From: Xenophilus sp. E41 | GTDB taxonomy: Bacteria; Pseudomonadota; Gammaproteobacteria; Burkholderiales; Burkholderiaceae_C | Assembly (NCBI RefSeq): GCF_003671765.1 | Contig: NZ_QPIB01000012.1 | Span: 52,758 to 116,757 of the forward strand | DNA length: 64,000 nucleotides | Reading direction: 5' to 3' | Part shown: piece by piece, positions 34,732 to 43,513 of the stretch | Position numbering within the stretch: the stretch's first letter is position 1 | How the letters are laid out: each line of letters starts with the position of its first letter | The notes under the pieces: model-generated | The model's database searches: none | Told to the model about the DNA's origin: nothing | Seen by the model: the letters and a program-made list of their open reading frames with translations, nothing else | Program-made: the position numbers and the translations under genes

Positions 34732-35049
34732 ATGACCGCCGCACCCAAACTCCGCTTCACCCGCGACACCGAGCGCAACCGCTTCGAGGCCTGGCAGGGC
34801 GACCAGCTTGCGGCCTATGTCGAGTACAGCCCGCTGGCCAACGGCATCCTGTTCTCGCACACCGAGGTCATCCCGGCTTTCGAAGGCCAGGGCGTGGGCT
34901 CGGCCATCGCGCGCCACGTGCTCGACACGGCGCGCGCCGAGGGGCAGCAGGTGATCCCGGTGTGCCAGTTCATCGCAGGCTACCTGCGGCGCCACCACGA
35001 GTACCTGGACCTGGTGTCCGAGGCTTCGCGGCGCGCCTTCAAGATCTGA
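34732..35049 (+). CDS. Small GNAT-like acetyltransferase (NATD1 type)
   Basis: A 105-residue single-domain protein of the YjdJ/NATD1 branch of GNAT acetyltransferases. TEVIPAFEGQGVGSAIARHVLD holds the acetyl-CoA pyrophosphate loop (QGVGSA), and VIPVCQFIAGYLRRHHEY the conserved C-terminal histidines. Length is typical of this compact branch. The acceptor substrate is unknown. It is probably cotranscribed with the NTF2-like gene, and ends before repeat copy F. Confidence 0.87.
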   Translation: MTAAPKLRFTRDTERNRFEAWQGDQLAAYVEYSPLANGILFSHTEVIPAFEGQGVGSAIARHVLDTARAEGQQVIPVCQFIAGYLRRHHEYLDLVSEASRRAFKI

Positions 35050-35068
35050 GGGACTTCGGGCCGAATCG

Positions 35069-35119
35069 GCCTGCAGCGCACGCCCAGCGGGCGCGAGCAG
35101 CTATCGAATCGATAGCAGC
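35069..35119 (-). repeat. GCTATC dispersed repeat, copy F
   Basis: GCTATCGAATCGATAGC (35100-35116) is a perfect 6-bp stem with a 5-nt loop. On the minus strand it is followed by GCTCGCGCCCGCTGGGCG and CGCTGCAGGCC. It lies between the convergent acetyltransferase and SDR genes and is placed to terminate both. Confidence 0.75.
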
Positions 35120-35124
35120 CGCGA

Positions 35125-35925
35125 TCAGAGCACGCTCGGAAACTTGGCCCCGTCCATCGCGATCACGGCACCGGTGATGTAGCTCGCGCGCGCCGAGGCC
35201 AGGAACAGCACCGCGTCGGCGATCTCGCGCGGCTCGGCCACGCGCCCCAAGGGCTGCTGCCGGTTGGCGCGGGCGATCGCCTCGTCGGCGGAGATGCCCA
35301 GCAACTGCGCCTCGGCCCTGGCGCCTTCGTGCAGGCGCTCGGTGGCCACCGGCCCCGGGTTCACGACGTTCACCCGCACGCCGCGCGCCGCATACGCGTT
35401 GGCCAGGCCGCTGCTGGCCAGCATCAGCGCCGCGTTGGCCGCGCCGCCGGCCAGGTGCGTGGGGCTGGCGACCTTGCCGCCCGCACCCACCACGTTGACG
35501 ATGGCGCCCGCCCCGCGCGCGGCCATGCGCTTGACCAGCGGGTCCATGATGTGGACGTAGGTGAAGTACTTCGCCTCCATCGCCGCGTGCCACTTGCCCG
35601 CATCGAGTTCGTCGGGCGGCGTGCGCCGCGCGGCGCCGGCCGAGTTGACCAGCACGTCGACCGGTCCGTGCGCCTGCTCGATGCGCTCGACCAGCGCCAG
35701 CGTGGCCTGCGCGTCGCTCAGGTCGGCCGGGAAGGTGGCGATGCGCCGTTCGGCGTCGGCATGCGCGTCGGCCAGGCCGAGCGCCGCCTGCGCCAGCGTG
35801 TCGGCATTGCGCGCCACGAGGCTCACACGGGCCCCCTCCTGCAGGAAGGCGCGCGCACAGGCCAGGCCGATGCCCTTGCTGCCGCCGGTGATGAGAACGT
35901 GCTTGCCTGCGAGTTCGAGGTCCAT
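35125..35925 (-). CDS. SDR-family protein lacking the catalytic Tyr-Lys
   Basis: A 266-residue Rossmann-fold protein. ITGGSKGIGLA binds the dinucleotide and NSAGAA is the structural NNAG motif. In the position of the YxxxK catalytic pair it reads HLAGGAANAALML: neither Tyr nor Lys is present, and the upstream Ser position is Gly (VNVVGAGGK). The protein is otherwise intact in length and ends with the usual GAVIAMDGAKFP. I chose ATG 35925; a GTG at 35952 adds 9 residues. It may be a cofactor-binding regulator or use a different chemistry. Confidence 0.85.
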   Translation of the reverse strand: MDLELAGKHVLITGGSKGIGLACARAFLQEGARVSLVARNADTLAQAALGLADAHADAERRIATFPADLSDAQATLALVERIEQAHGPVDVLVNSAGAARRTPPDELDAGKWHAAMEAKYFTYVHIMDPLVKRMAARGAGAIVNVVGAGGKVASPTHLAGGAANAALMLASSGLANAYAARGVRVNVVNPGPVATERLHEGARAEAQLLGISADEAIARANRQQPLGRVAEPREIADAVLFLASARASYITGAVIAMDGAKFPSVL

Positions 35926-36042
35926 GGGGCAATTGGGGCGGAAGGAGGACACGGTGTCAAACGATGGCGTCCAATGCCCTTCCAGGACGCGGGCGGGGCA
36001 TGGCGCCCCGTCCCGGTCAGCGTGCCTCTTGCGCCGGTCCCG

Positions 36043-36963
36043 TCAGCCGGTGAAGGGCTTGGTCAGCGCCGCGGGCGCAACCTGGCGGCCGACCAGGCCT
36101 CCGACCGCCAGCAGCGCGAGCACGTAGGGCAACGCGATCAGCAGCGCGCTCGGCACTTCGAGTCCCATGGCGGGCAGCTGGAACTGCAGCGCCGTTGCGG
36201 CACCGAACAGGCAGCAGGCCATCACGGTGCGGCCCAGGCGCCAGTTGCCGAAGATCACTGCGGCAATGGCGAGGTAGCCGGCGCCGCTGGTCATGCCTTC
36301 CGTGAAGGTGTGGATGTCGCCGATCGACAGGAAGCAGCCGGCCAGGGCCGACATGAAGCCGGTGAACAGCACCGCGCAGTAGCGGATGCGCCTGACCTTC
36401 AGTCCGGAATGGCTGGCCGCCTGCGGCGCGGTGCCGGCAGCGTGAAGGGCCAGGCCGAGCGCGGTGGAGCGCATGACCCAGCCCACGAGCAGCACCAGCA
36501 CCACGGCGGCATAGAGCAGCCAGGTCTGCCGGAAGACCTGCTCGCCGAGGTAAGGGATCTGCGACAGGCCCGGCGGTGCCCACTGGCCCAGGCCGGGAAT
36601 CTCGGCGCGCGAGCGGCTGCCGAACAGCGCCCGGTAGCCGAGCGTGGTCGCGCCGAGCACCAGGATGTTGATGCCGATGCCGGTCACGATCTGGTTGGCG
36701 CGCAGCGTGATGCTGAGGAAGGCCTGCAGCCAGGCGATGGGAAGCACGCAGAGCACGCCGCAGAGCAGCCCCGCGAGCGGCGAGCCGGTGGCCCACGAGG
36801 CCGCGGCGCCGCCGAAGGCGCCGGCCAGCATGAGGCCCTCCACGCTCATGTTGAGCACGCCGGCCCGCTCGCTGACGAGCTCGCCGGTGGCGGCCAACAG
36901 CAGCGGCGCGGCGAGGCGGATGCTCGAGCCGACGAAGACGGCGGCCAGTTCGGGATCGATCAT
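36043..36963 (-). CDS. BMP-type ABC importer permease 2
   Basis: A 306-residue membrane protein with about eight to ten hydrophobic helices, of the BPD_transp_2 family (YufQ/NupQ-like). GVLNMSVEGLMLAGAFGG near residue 35 is the signature at which this family begins its core. VTGIGINILVLGATTLGYR and SGAGYLAIAAVIFGNWRLG are further conserved segments. Its ATG overlaps the stop of the other permease by 4 nt. Together they form the heteromeric channel of the importer whose ATPase and binding protein are encoded upstream. Confidence 0.93.
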   Translation of the reverse strand: MIDPELAAVFVGSSIRLAAPLLLAATGELVSERAGVLNMSVEGLMLAGAFGGAAASWATGSPLAGLLCGVLCVLPIAWLQAFLSITLRANQIVTGIGINILVLGATTLGYRALFGSRSRAEIPGLGQWAPPGLSQIPYLGEQVFRQTWLLYAAVVLVLLVGWVMRSTALGLALHAAGTAPQAASHSGLKVRRIRYCAVLFTGFMSALAGCFLSIGDIHTFTEGMTSGAGYLAIAAVIFGNWRLGRTVMACCLFGAATALQFQLPAMGLEVPSALLIALPYVLALLAVGGLVGRQVAPAALTKPFTG

Positions 36964-38042
36964 GCTTTTCGCGCCTCCATGCGCTGAACGCCGAGCGCGG
37001 CACCGGCGAGCATCACGATGATCAGGCCCTGGATGACGACGACGAGCGCCGTGGGGACCTGCGCCACCATTTCCATGTTGATGCCGCCGGAACGCAGGAA
37101 GCCGAACAGCAGCGCACCGGCGATCACGCCGGGCACCGACCCGCGCGCCAGCAGGCCGACGACCAGCCCGTCGAAGCCGTAGCCCGACGAGAAGCCGGCC
37201 TTGAGCGTGTACTGCTCGCCCTGCAGCATGAACGCGCCCGCCAGCCCGCCGAAGGCGCCCGCCGCGCAGAGCGCGCCGATGGCGAGCCGGTCGATGGCCA
37301 TGCCGGCGCGCCGCGCAGCGCGCGGATTGAGGCCCGCCGCGCGCAGCTGCAGGCCCGTCACGGTGCGGTTCAGCACCAGGGCGACCACCACCGCCAGCAC
37401 CACGCCGATCAGCAGGCCGATGTGCAGCGGCGTGCCGGCATCGCCGGTGAGCAGCGGTAGTTGCGTCGACGCCGGAATCTCCAGCGACTCAGGCAGCGTC
37501 GCGCTGCTCGTCATCGGCCGGCGCAGCAGGTGCTCGGATTGCACACTGCCGTACACCATCCAGATCGCGATGAAGGACAGCAGCAAGGTGGCGATGACCT
37601 CGTTGGTCCCCATCTTGACGCGCAGGACGCCGGCAATGCCACCCCACAGCGCACCGGCCACACACGCGCCCAGCATCGGAACGACGAAGGCCAGTCCCCA
37701 GGGCAGCTGCGCCACGGGCGCCCAGAGCGCGAGTGCCGTGGCGGTGATGCCACCGACGGCAATCTGCCCTTCCCCGCCCACGTTCGTGAGGCTGGCGCGC
37801 TCCGCCACGATGAAGCCCAGCCCCACCAGCATGAGGACGAGCGCACGGTTGATCGAGGCAGCCATTGCGTAGGCCGAACCCCATGCGCCCTCGGCAAAGG
37901 CGGCCACGGCATCGGCAACGGGCACGCCGAGCGCCGCGATCAGCAGTGCGCCGACGCCGAAGGCCGCCAGCACGGCGGCCACCGAGACCTGCAGCGCGGG
38001 ACCGGGCCGCAGCCGCGGCCAGAGGCGGGCCAGGGCGTTCAT
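36960..38042 (-). CDS. BMP-type ABC importer permease 1
   Basis: A 360-residue inner-membrane permease of the YufP/NupP type. About ten hydrophobic helices are present; TNVGGEGQIAVGGITATALAL, MGTNEVIATLLLSFIAIW and GYGFDGLVVGLLARGSVPGV are typical. It overlaps the ATPase gene upstream and the second permease gene downstream by 4 nt each (ATGA), so the importer subunits are tightly coupled. Relatives take up nucleosides, autoinducer sugars or purine-like compounds. Confidence 0.93.
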   Translation of the reverse strand: MNALARLWPRLRPGPALQVSVAAVLAAFGVGALLIAALGVPVADAVAAFAEGAWGSAYAMAASINRALVLMLVGLGFIVAERASLTNVGGEGQIAVGGITATALALWAPVAQLPWGLAFVVPMLGACVAGALWGGIAGVLRVKMGTNEVIATLLLSFIAIWMVYGSVQSEHLLRRPMTSSATLPESLEIPASTQLPLLTGDAGTPLHIGLLIGVVLAVVVALVLNRTVTGLQLRAAGLNPRAARRAGMAIDRLAIGALCAAGAFGGLAGAFMLQGEQYTLKAGFSSGYGFDGLVVGLLARGSVPGVIAGALLFGFLRSGGINMEMVAQVPTALVVVIQGLIIVMLAGAALGVQRMEARKA

Positions 38043-39661
38043 GCGGCCACCTCCGCGTCCTCGTGTTCCTTGTCGTCGCGATGCCCGGCCATCCAAGCAC
38101 CGATGCGCGCCCGGTCCGCTCCGGTCGTCGGGCAGGTGCCCATCACGCGGCCGCGGTACAGCACCAGCACGCGGTCGGCGACGCTCAGCAGTTCGTCGAG
38201 CTCCGACGAGATGAGCAGCACGCCCACCCCGCGGTCCGCCGCTGCGCGGATGTGGCCGTAGACGGCCTCGACCGCGCCGACATCGAGGCCGCGGGTGGGT
38301 TGCGCTGCCAGCAGGAAGCGCAGGCGCTCGAGCGTGAGTTCGCGCGCCAGCACCGCCTTCTGCTGGTTGCCCCCCGAGAGGCCGCCGAACGCCACGTCGG
38401 GACTGGCCGCACGCACGTCGTAACGCTGCATGAGGGCGAGCGCCTCGCGGCGCATCGCGGCACGATCGAACAGCCCCCAGCGCCGGAACCGGCCCAGGCG
38501 GTCGAGCAGGATGTTCTCCGCGACGCTCATGCCGGTCACGCAGCCCAGGGCGTGCCGGTCTTCCGGCACCACGCCGCAGCCGGCCGCGCTCAGCTCGCGC
38601 GGCGTGGCACGCGTCATGTCCTCGCCGCAGACGAAGTACCGGCCCTGGGTGGGACGCAGCATGCCCGAGAGCACGGCCCCCAGTTCGCTCTGGCCGTTGC
38701 CCTCGACACCCGCGATGGCGACGATCTCGCCGGGCTCGAGCAGCAGGGTGAAGTTGTCCAGGCGCACCACGCCGTCGGCATCGCGCACCGTGAGGCCGTC
38801 GGCCAGCAGCGCCGCCTCGCGCGCAGGGCCGCCCGGCACCGCTGCCAGCCGCGGCGCCCGAGCCGGGGCCGCCGAAGGCGCCAGCAGGTCGCGCTGGATC
38901 ATCGCGCGCACCAGCGCCTCGATGTCCTGCGCCGGAGCGTCCGAACGCGCCACCACGCGGCCGCCGCGAAGCACGGTGGCCCGGCGCGCTACGCGCTGGA
39001 TCTCGGCCAGCTTGTGGGTGACCAGCACCACGCCGCAACCCTGCTGCGCCACGCGCGTACACACCGCGAGCAGCGCCTCGATCTCCTCGGGGAGGAGCAC
39101 CGCAGTCGGTTCGTCGAGTACCAGCAGGCGCGGCTCGCGCATCAGGCACTTCACGATCTCCACGCGCTGGCGTTCGCCCACCGAGAGGTCCTGCACCCGG
39201 GCCATCGGATCGAGCGCGAGCCCGTAGCGCTCGCGCATGGCGGCGATGCGCGCCGCGCCCGACTTGCGGTCGAGCACGCCGCGCGCCTGGCCGAGCAGCA
39301 GGTTGTCGAGGACGGTCATGTCGGGCACCAGGCTGAAATGCTGGTGGACCATCGCGATGCCGTGCGACAGCGCATCTGCGGGAGAACGCGGACTGAACGC
39401 CGCGCCGGCCAGCGTCATCTGGCCCGTGTCCGGCGCGTGCACGCCGAAGACGAGGTTGCACAGCGTCGATTTGCCGGCGCCGTTCTCGCCCAGCAGGCAG
39501 TGGATCTCGCCGGGATGGAGTTCGAGCGACACGTCCTGCAGCGCCTGCAGCGTGCCGAAGCGCTTGGACAGGCCGTCCAGCCTCAGCAGCGGTGGCGCGG
39601 CCGGGGCAGGCGCTTCGTGCTGACCGCCGTTGCCGAAGCCGGGGGCGTCGCGCCCGCGCAT
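38039..39661 (-). CDS. BMP-type ABC importer ATPase (two domains)
   Basis: A 540-residue protein with two fused ATPase domains, as in YufO/RbsA-like importers. The first has Walker A GENGAGKST, signature LSVGERQRVEI and Walker B LLVLDEPTA. The second has a degenerate Walker A GVEGNGQSE, signature LSGGNQQKAVLAREL, and a Walker B in which the usual acidic motif reads FLLAAQPTRGLD, so only the first site should be fully active, as is usual for this family. The start overlaps the binding-protein stop by one base (TGATG). Confidence 0.94.
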   Translation of the reverse strand: MRGRDAPGFGNGGQHEAPAPAAPPLLRLDGLSKRFGTLQALQDVSLELHPGEIHCLLGENGAGKSTLCNLVFGVHAPDTGQMTLAGAAFSPRSPADALSHGIAMVHQHFSLVPDMTVLDNLLLGQARGVLDRKSGAARIAAMRERYGLALDPMARVQDLSVGERQRVEIVKCLMREPRLLVLDEPTAVLLPEEIEALLAVCTRVAQQGCGVVLVTHKLAEIQRVARRATVLRGGRVVARSDAPAQDIEALVRAMIQRDLLAPSAAPARAPRLAAVPGGPAREAALLADGLTVRDADGVVRLDNFTLLLEPGEIVAIAGVEGNGQSELGAVLSGMLRPTQGRYFVCGEDMTRATPRELSAAGCGVVPEDRHALGCVTGMSVAENILLDRLGRFRRWGLFDRAAMRREALALMQRYDVRAASPDVAFGGLSGGNQQKAVLARELTLERLRFLLAAQPTRGLDVGAVEAVYGHIRAAADRGVGVLLISSELDELLSVADRVLVLYRGRVMGTCPTTGADRARIGAWMAGHRDDKEHEDAEVAA

Positions 39662-40644
39662 CAGCCCTCCAGCACCTTGATCTTGCCGGACAGGATGTCC
39701 TTCTTGATCTGCTCGAGTTTCGCCTTCTGTTCCTCGGTGGCATTGCAGATGACCATGTCCGAGGCGCTCGGTCCCATGGCCAGTCCGAAAGGCTTGTAGC
39801 CGGCCTTCCACGTGCCGCCGACGGCTTCCTTGATGGCGTACTGCACCTGGTAGCCGACGCCCGTGATGCTGTAGGCGGGATAGAGCGGATCGGAGCCGCA
39901 GCGGTTGGTGTAGCTGCCGACGATCTTCGTGCCCTTCTCCTTGGCCGCCTGTTCCATGCCGCGCAGGCCGAGGTTCAGGATGTGGTAGTGCACGTCGGCG
40001 CCCTGGGCGATCGCCGCCAGCGTGGCTTCCTTGGCCTTGGCCACGTTGTCGAAGTCGCCGGTGTAGTTCTCGAAGTACTTGATGTTGGGCTTGACGTACT
40101 TGGCGCCGTTGCCGAACTCCTTGCCCGCGTTCACGATGGAAGGGATCTCCATGCCGCCGACATAGCTCACGGCCCCGTTCTTCGACAGCATCGCGGCCGC
40201 GGCGCCCGCGACGAAAGCGATCTCGGCCTGCTTGACGTCGTAGCCGGCCACATTGGCGGACTCCTCGGCCTTGTTGCCGCCGACGATGGAGAAGCGCGTC
40301 TTGGGAAAGCGCCTGGCCACCTTGAGCACCGCGGCCTGCGTCTGGCCGCCGACGCCGATGACCAGCGCATTCTTGGTGGCCAGGTTGGTCAGGGCCTGCT
40401 CCATGTCGGCGTAGTTGATGTTCTCGATCATCTGCACCTTGATCCTGGGCCCGTACTCCTTCTGTGCGGCCACCAGGCCGTCGTAGCCGGACTCCATCCA
40501 TCCCTTGTCCGACTTGGAGCCGGGGATGAGGATGCCGACGGTCAACGGATCGGCCGCCGCGGCCGGGAGGCTCAGCACGAGGGCGGTGAGAGCGCTCACG
40601 CCCGCAAGGACGGCGGCGCGGCGGGAGGAGGACGGGAGCTTCAT
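39661..40644 (-). CDS. BMP-family substrate-binding protein
   Basis: A 327-residue periplasmic binding protein with a Sec signal peptide ending near AAAAD (residue 32). VGILIPGSKSDKGWMESGYDGL, VIGVGGQ, FSIVGGN and the Gly-Ala-rich hinge segments are those of the BmpA/PnrA/Med family. Known members bind purine nucleosides, riboflavin-like or ureide-type ligands. It is the first gene of the importer operon and lies 26 nt from a TetR-type dyad (40671-40692). The divergent catabolic genes suggest the ligand is an amide or ureide nitrogen compound. Confidence 0.93.
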   Translation of the reverse strand: MKLPSSSRRAAVLAGVSALTALVLSLPAAAADPLTVGILIPGSKSDKGWMESGYDGLVAAQKEYGPRIKVQMIENINYADMEQALTNLATKNALVIGVGGQTQAAVLKVARRFPKTRFSIVGGNKAEESANVAGYDVKQAEIAFVAGAAAAMLSKNGAVSYVGGMEIPSIVNAGKEFGNGAKYVKPNIKYFENYTGDFDNVAKAKEATLAAIAQGADVHYHILNLGLRGMEQAAKEKGTKIVGSYTNRCGSDPLYPAYSITGVGYQVQYAIKEAVGGTWKAGYKPFGLAMGPSASDMVICNATEEQKAKLEQIKKDILSGKIKVLEG

Positions 40645-40670
40645 GGCATGCCTTTCGCTAGATGGAGGGT

Positions 40671-40692
40671 TAAGTAACTAATCAATTACTTA
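40671..40692. promoter_or_regulatory. TAAGTAA-N8-TTACTTA operator
   Basis: TAAGTAA (40671-40677) and TTACTTA (40686-40692) are a perfect 7-bp inverted repeat, extended by GGT on the left and ACC on the right with a one-base offset. It is AT-rich in a GC-rich context and lies between the importer operon and the hydrolase operon, which contains a TetR gene. It is the likely binding site of that regulator (42809-43477). Confidence 0.65.
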
Positions 40693-40821
40693 CCGACAGA
40701 GCGTCGCAATAACAGTGCCAGTGATTTCGCCGCTTTTCTGCCGCATATCGGTGCGGCGGCCGCGCCGGATGCACCAGCCTGTGGCGACGTGACCTTCGAC
40801 CGCACACCACCGGAGCCTTCC

Positions 40822-41619
40822 ATGAAACGCCATCCCTACCTTCCCGATGCACGGCCCGAAGGCGCCCTGGGCCTGGGGCAGCAGTACTACTGGGTCGCCA
40901 GCGAGCACGAGGTCGACATGTCCGTGGCGCCGCCCGCGCCGCTGCGCGCCCGTGTGCAGGCGCAGCCGCAGAACGTCGTGCTGGACCTGCGTCGCACGGC
41001 CATCGTCATCATCGACCTGCAGAACGACTTCTGTACCGAGGGCGGATGGGTCGACCACATCGGCGGCAACTACGCGGCGGACCGCACGCCGATCGCGCTC
41101 TTGCAGAAACTGCTGCCGGGGCTGCGCCGCGCCGGCGTGCCGGTCGTGTGGGTCAACTGGGGCAACCGGCCGGACCTGGCCAACATGCCGCCCAACCAGA
41201 TCCACCTCTACAAGAACAGCGGTGCCGGCGTCGGCCTGGGCGACCCGCTGCCCAACGGCAAGGGCCACGTGCTGCAGAAGGACTCGTGGCCCGCGGCCAT
41301 CGTGGACGAGCTGGCGCCGCACGAGGGCGACTTCCTGGTCGACAAGCACCGCATCAGCGGCTTCTGGGACACGCCGCTGGACAGCATCCTGCGCAACCTC
41401 GGGGTGCGCAGCATCCTCTTCGCCGGCTGCAACACCGACCAGTGCGTGCTGCACACGCTCACCGACGCCAACTTCCTGGGCTACGGCTGCGTGATGCTGA
41501 GCGACTGCTGCGCCACGAGCTCGCCCGACTTCTGTACCGAGGCGACGATCTGGAACGTCAAGAAGTGCTTCGGCTTCGTGACCGACTCGGCCGCCGTGCT
41601 CGCGTCGCTGCCCGCCTGA
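40822..41619 (+). CDS. RutB/BiuH-like cysteine hydrolase
   Basis: A 265-residue isochorismatase-fold amidohydrolase. The catalytic set is visible: Asp65 in IIDLQNDF, Lys175 in DKHRISGF and Cys208 in NTDQCVLHT. SGFWDTPLDSILRNLGVRSI closely resembles ureidoacrylate amidohydrolase RutB, and GGWVDHIGG plus RPDLANMP resemble biuret hydrolase, so it probably cleaves a ureido or carbamoyl C-N bond. ACCGGAGCCTTCC supplies GGAG at 6-nt spacing for ATG 40822. Its stop overlaps the amidase start by one base. Confidence 0.87.
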   Translation: MKRHPYLPDARPEGALGLGQQYYWVASEHEVDMSVAPPAPLRARVQAQPQNVVLDLRRTAIVIIDLQNDFCTEGGWVDHIGGNYAADRTPIALLQKLLPGLRRAGVPVVWVNWGNRPDLANMPPNQIHLYKNSGAGVGLGDPLPNGKGHVLQKDSWPAAIVDELAPHEGDFLVDKHRISGFWDTPLDSILRNLGVRSILFAGCNTDQCVLHTLTDANFLGYGCVMLSDCCATSSPDFCTEATIWNVKKCFGFVTDSAAVLASLPA

Positions 41620-42812
41620 TGCGCGAGGCGATCACGCGCGGCTCGGGCGGCTGGATGCCCGGCCCCTCGTGCGAACGGCCGACCACCGGCACCGGCGTGC
41701 TGGACGGCGCCCGTCTGGGCGTGAAGGACCTGATCGATATCGAAGGCGCCATCACGGGCGGCGGCAATCCGGACTGGGCGGCCAGCCATGCACCGGCGGC
41801 CCGCGACGCGCCCTGCGTGGCCGCCCTGCGCCACGCGGGCGCCCGGGTCGTGGGCAAGACGATCAGCGACGAACTCGCCTTCAGCCTGGAGGGCGAGAAC
41901 GTCCACTACGGGACGCCGCGCCATCCGCACGACCCCGACCGCCTGCCGGGCGGCTCGTCCAGTGGCAGCGCGGCGGTGGTGGCCTGGGGAGAAGCCGATC
42001 TGGCCCTGGGCACGGACACGGGCGGTTCGGTCCGCGTGCCGGCGGCCTTCTGCGGCGTGGCGGCCATGCGGCCCACCCACGGTCGGATTCCGCTGGACGG
42101 CGTCCTGCCCTTTGCACCGAGCTACGACACGGTGGGGTGGTTCGCGCGCGACGCTGCGCTGCTGCAGCACGCCGGACAGGTGCTGCTCGGCAGCCGCAGC
42201 GACCCGCACCGGCCGCCGCTGCGCCTGTGCCTGGCCACCGACGCGCTGGCCCTGGCCGAGCCCTCGGTGCACGAGCCCCTGTGGGCATGGGCCCGTCGCA
42301 TGCGCATCGACGCCGAGCGCAGCGCTTTCGAGGACAGCGACTGGCGCGACTGGCTCGAAGCGTACGCCGTGCTTCAGGGCCTGGAGATCCAGGCCCACGT
42401 CGGTCCGTGGTTCCGCCGGCAGCACCCTCGATTCGGGGCCGCGATCGCGCCGCGCTTCGAGGCCGCGCTGGCGCTGGATCCAAGGCAGGGCCTGCGCTGG
42501 GCCGACTGGCGTGCGCAGGCCGTCGCACGCCTGGCGCAGCGCATGGCACCCGACGAGGCATGGCTCATTCCCGCAGCGCCTTGCCCGGCGCTGTCGCGCG
42601 AGGCCGATGCGGGCGAGCGCGGCGCCTTCTACGAACGCGCTCTGGCATTGGGCGCCGTGGCCGGCCATGCGGGACTGCCGCAGGTCGTGTTTCCGCTGCC
42701 CACCGGCAAGGGGCTGCCGATCTGCGTGTCCTTCATCTCGGCCAGGGGAAACGACGAACGGCTGCTTGCGCTTGCCGCGACACTATCGTGCGCATTCCCA
42801 ATGACACCATGA
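41619..42812 (+). CDS. Amidase-signature hydrolase (AtzE/HpxY-like)
   Basis: A 397-residue amidase. The Ser-cis-Ser-Lys triad is present: Lys36 in GVKDLI, the serines of GGSSSGSA (113-117) and nucleophile Ser137 in GTDTGGSVRVPA. It is shorter than allophanate hydrolase (about 600) and lacks its C-terminal domain. The start overlaps the previous stop (TGATG) and the end overlaps the TetR start (ATGA), so the three genes are one translational unit. It may act on the product of the cysteine hydrolase. Confidence 0.88.
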   Translation: MREAITRGSGGWMPGPSCERPTTGTGVLDGARLGVKDLIDIEGAITGGGNPDWAASHAPAARDAPCVAALRHAGARVVGKTISDELAFSLEGENVHYGTPRHPHDPDRLPGGSSSGSAAVVAWGEADLALGTDTGGSVRVPAAFCGVAAMRPTHGRIPLDGVLPFAPSYDTVGWFARDAALLQHAGQVLLGSRSDPHRPPLRLCLATDALALAEPSVHEPLWAWARRMRIDAERSAFEDSDWRDWLEAYAVLQGLEIQAHVGPWFRRQHPRFGAAIAPRFEAALALDPRQGLRWADWRAQAVARLAQRMAPDEAWLIPAAPCPALSREADAGERGAFYERALALGAVAGHAGLPQVVFPLPTGKGLPICVSFISARGNDERLLALAATLSCAFPMTP

Positions 42813-43477
42813 GCACACCTTCCACGCGGCAGGCACCGGCCCAGGACACGACCCCGCGGCGCGATGCCGCGCTCACACGCGCGAAGCTGCTGGAATCCGC
42901 GATCGACGAGTTCTCGAGCGAGGGTTACAGCGGCGCACGCACCGAACGCATCGCACGGCAGGCCGGCACCAACATCCGGATGCTGTACCACTACTTCGGC
43001 AGCAAGGACGACCTGTACGTCGCCGTGCTCGAAGCGGTGATGGCCGACCTGCGGCACGACGAACTCCGGCTCGACGCCGAAGAGGAGGAGCCGCTGGCCG
43101 GCCTGCTGCACATCGCCGATTTCGTCGACCACCACTTCGCGACGCACCCGCGGCTGCGCAAGCTGCTGGCCTTCGAGAACCTCAACGAAGCCAGGCATCT
43201 CGCCCGCTCGAACCGCATCCCCGAGATGTCGTCGCCGGTGATCGCGCTGATCCGCCGGCTGCTGGTGCGCGGGGTGGCGGCAGGCGACATCCGGCCGGGC
43301 ATCGACGCGCTGCACCTGTACGTGGCGATGGTGAGCCTGTCTTACTACGGCCGCGCCCACGCGTTCACGCTGTCCCGCATCTTCAACAAGGACCTGCAGG
43401 CCGCGGGCTGGCAGAAGGCGCACCAGAAGATGACGCGTCAGATGGTGGCCGCCTTTCTGACGCACGCCCCCGACTGA
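42809..43477 (+). CDS. TetR-family regulator of the nitrogen cluster
   Basis: A 222-residue regulator. The helix-turn-helix (about residues 22-68) includes AIDEFSSEGYSGARTERIARQAG and IRMLYHYFGSKDDLY. The C-terminal part resembles the RutR-type effector domain (DFVDHHFATHPRLRKLLAFEN). It is the third gene of the operon it probably controls; the candidate operator is the TAAGTAA dyad at 40671-40692. The effector may be the imported compound or a ring-cleavage product. Confidence 0.9.
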   Translation: MSTPSTRQAPAQDTTPRRDAALTRAKLLESAIDEFSSEGYSGARTERIARQAGTNIRMLYHYFGSKDDLYVAVLEAVMADLRHDELRLDAEEEEPLAGLLHIADFVDHHFATHPRLRKLLAFENLNEARHLARSNRIPEMSSPVIALIRRLLVRGVAAGDIRPGIDALHLYVAMVSLSYYGRAHAFTLSRIFNKDLQAAGWQKAHQKMTRQMVAAFLTHAPD

Positions 43478-43513
43478 TGCCTGCCGTGCCTGCAAGAACG
43501 AACCCTCCCCTGC

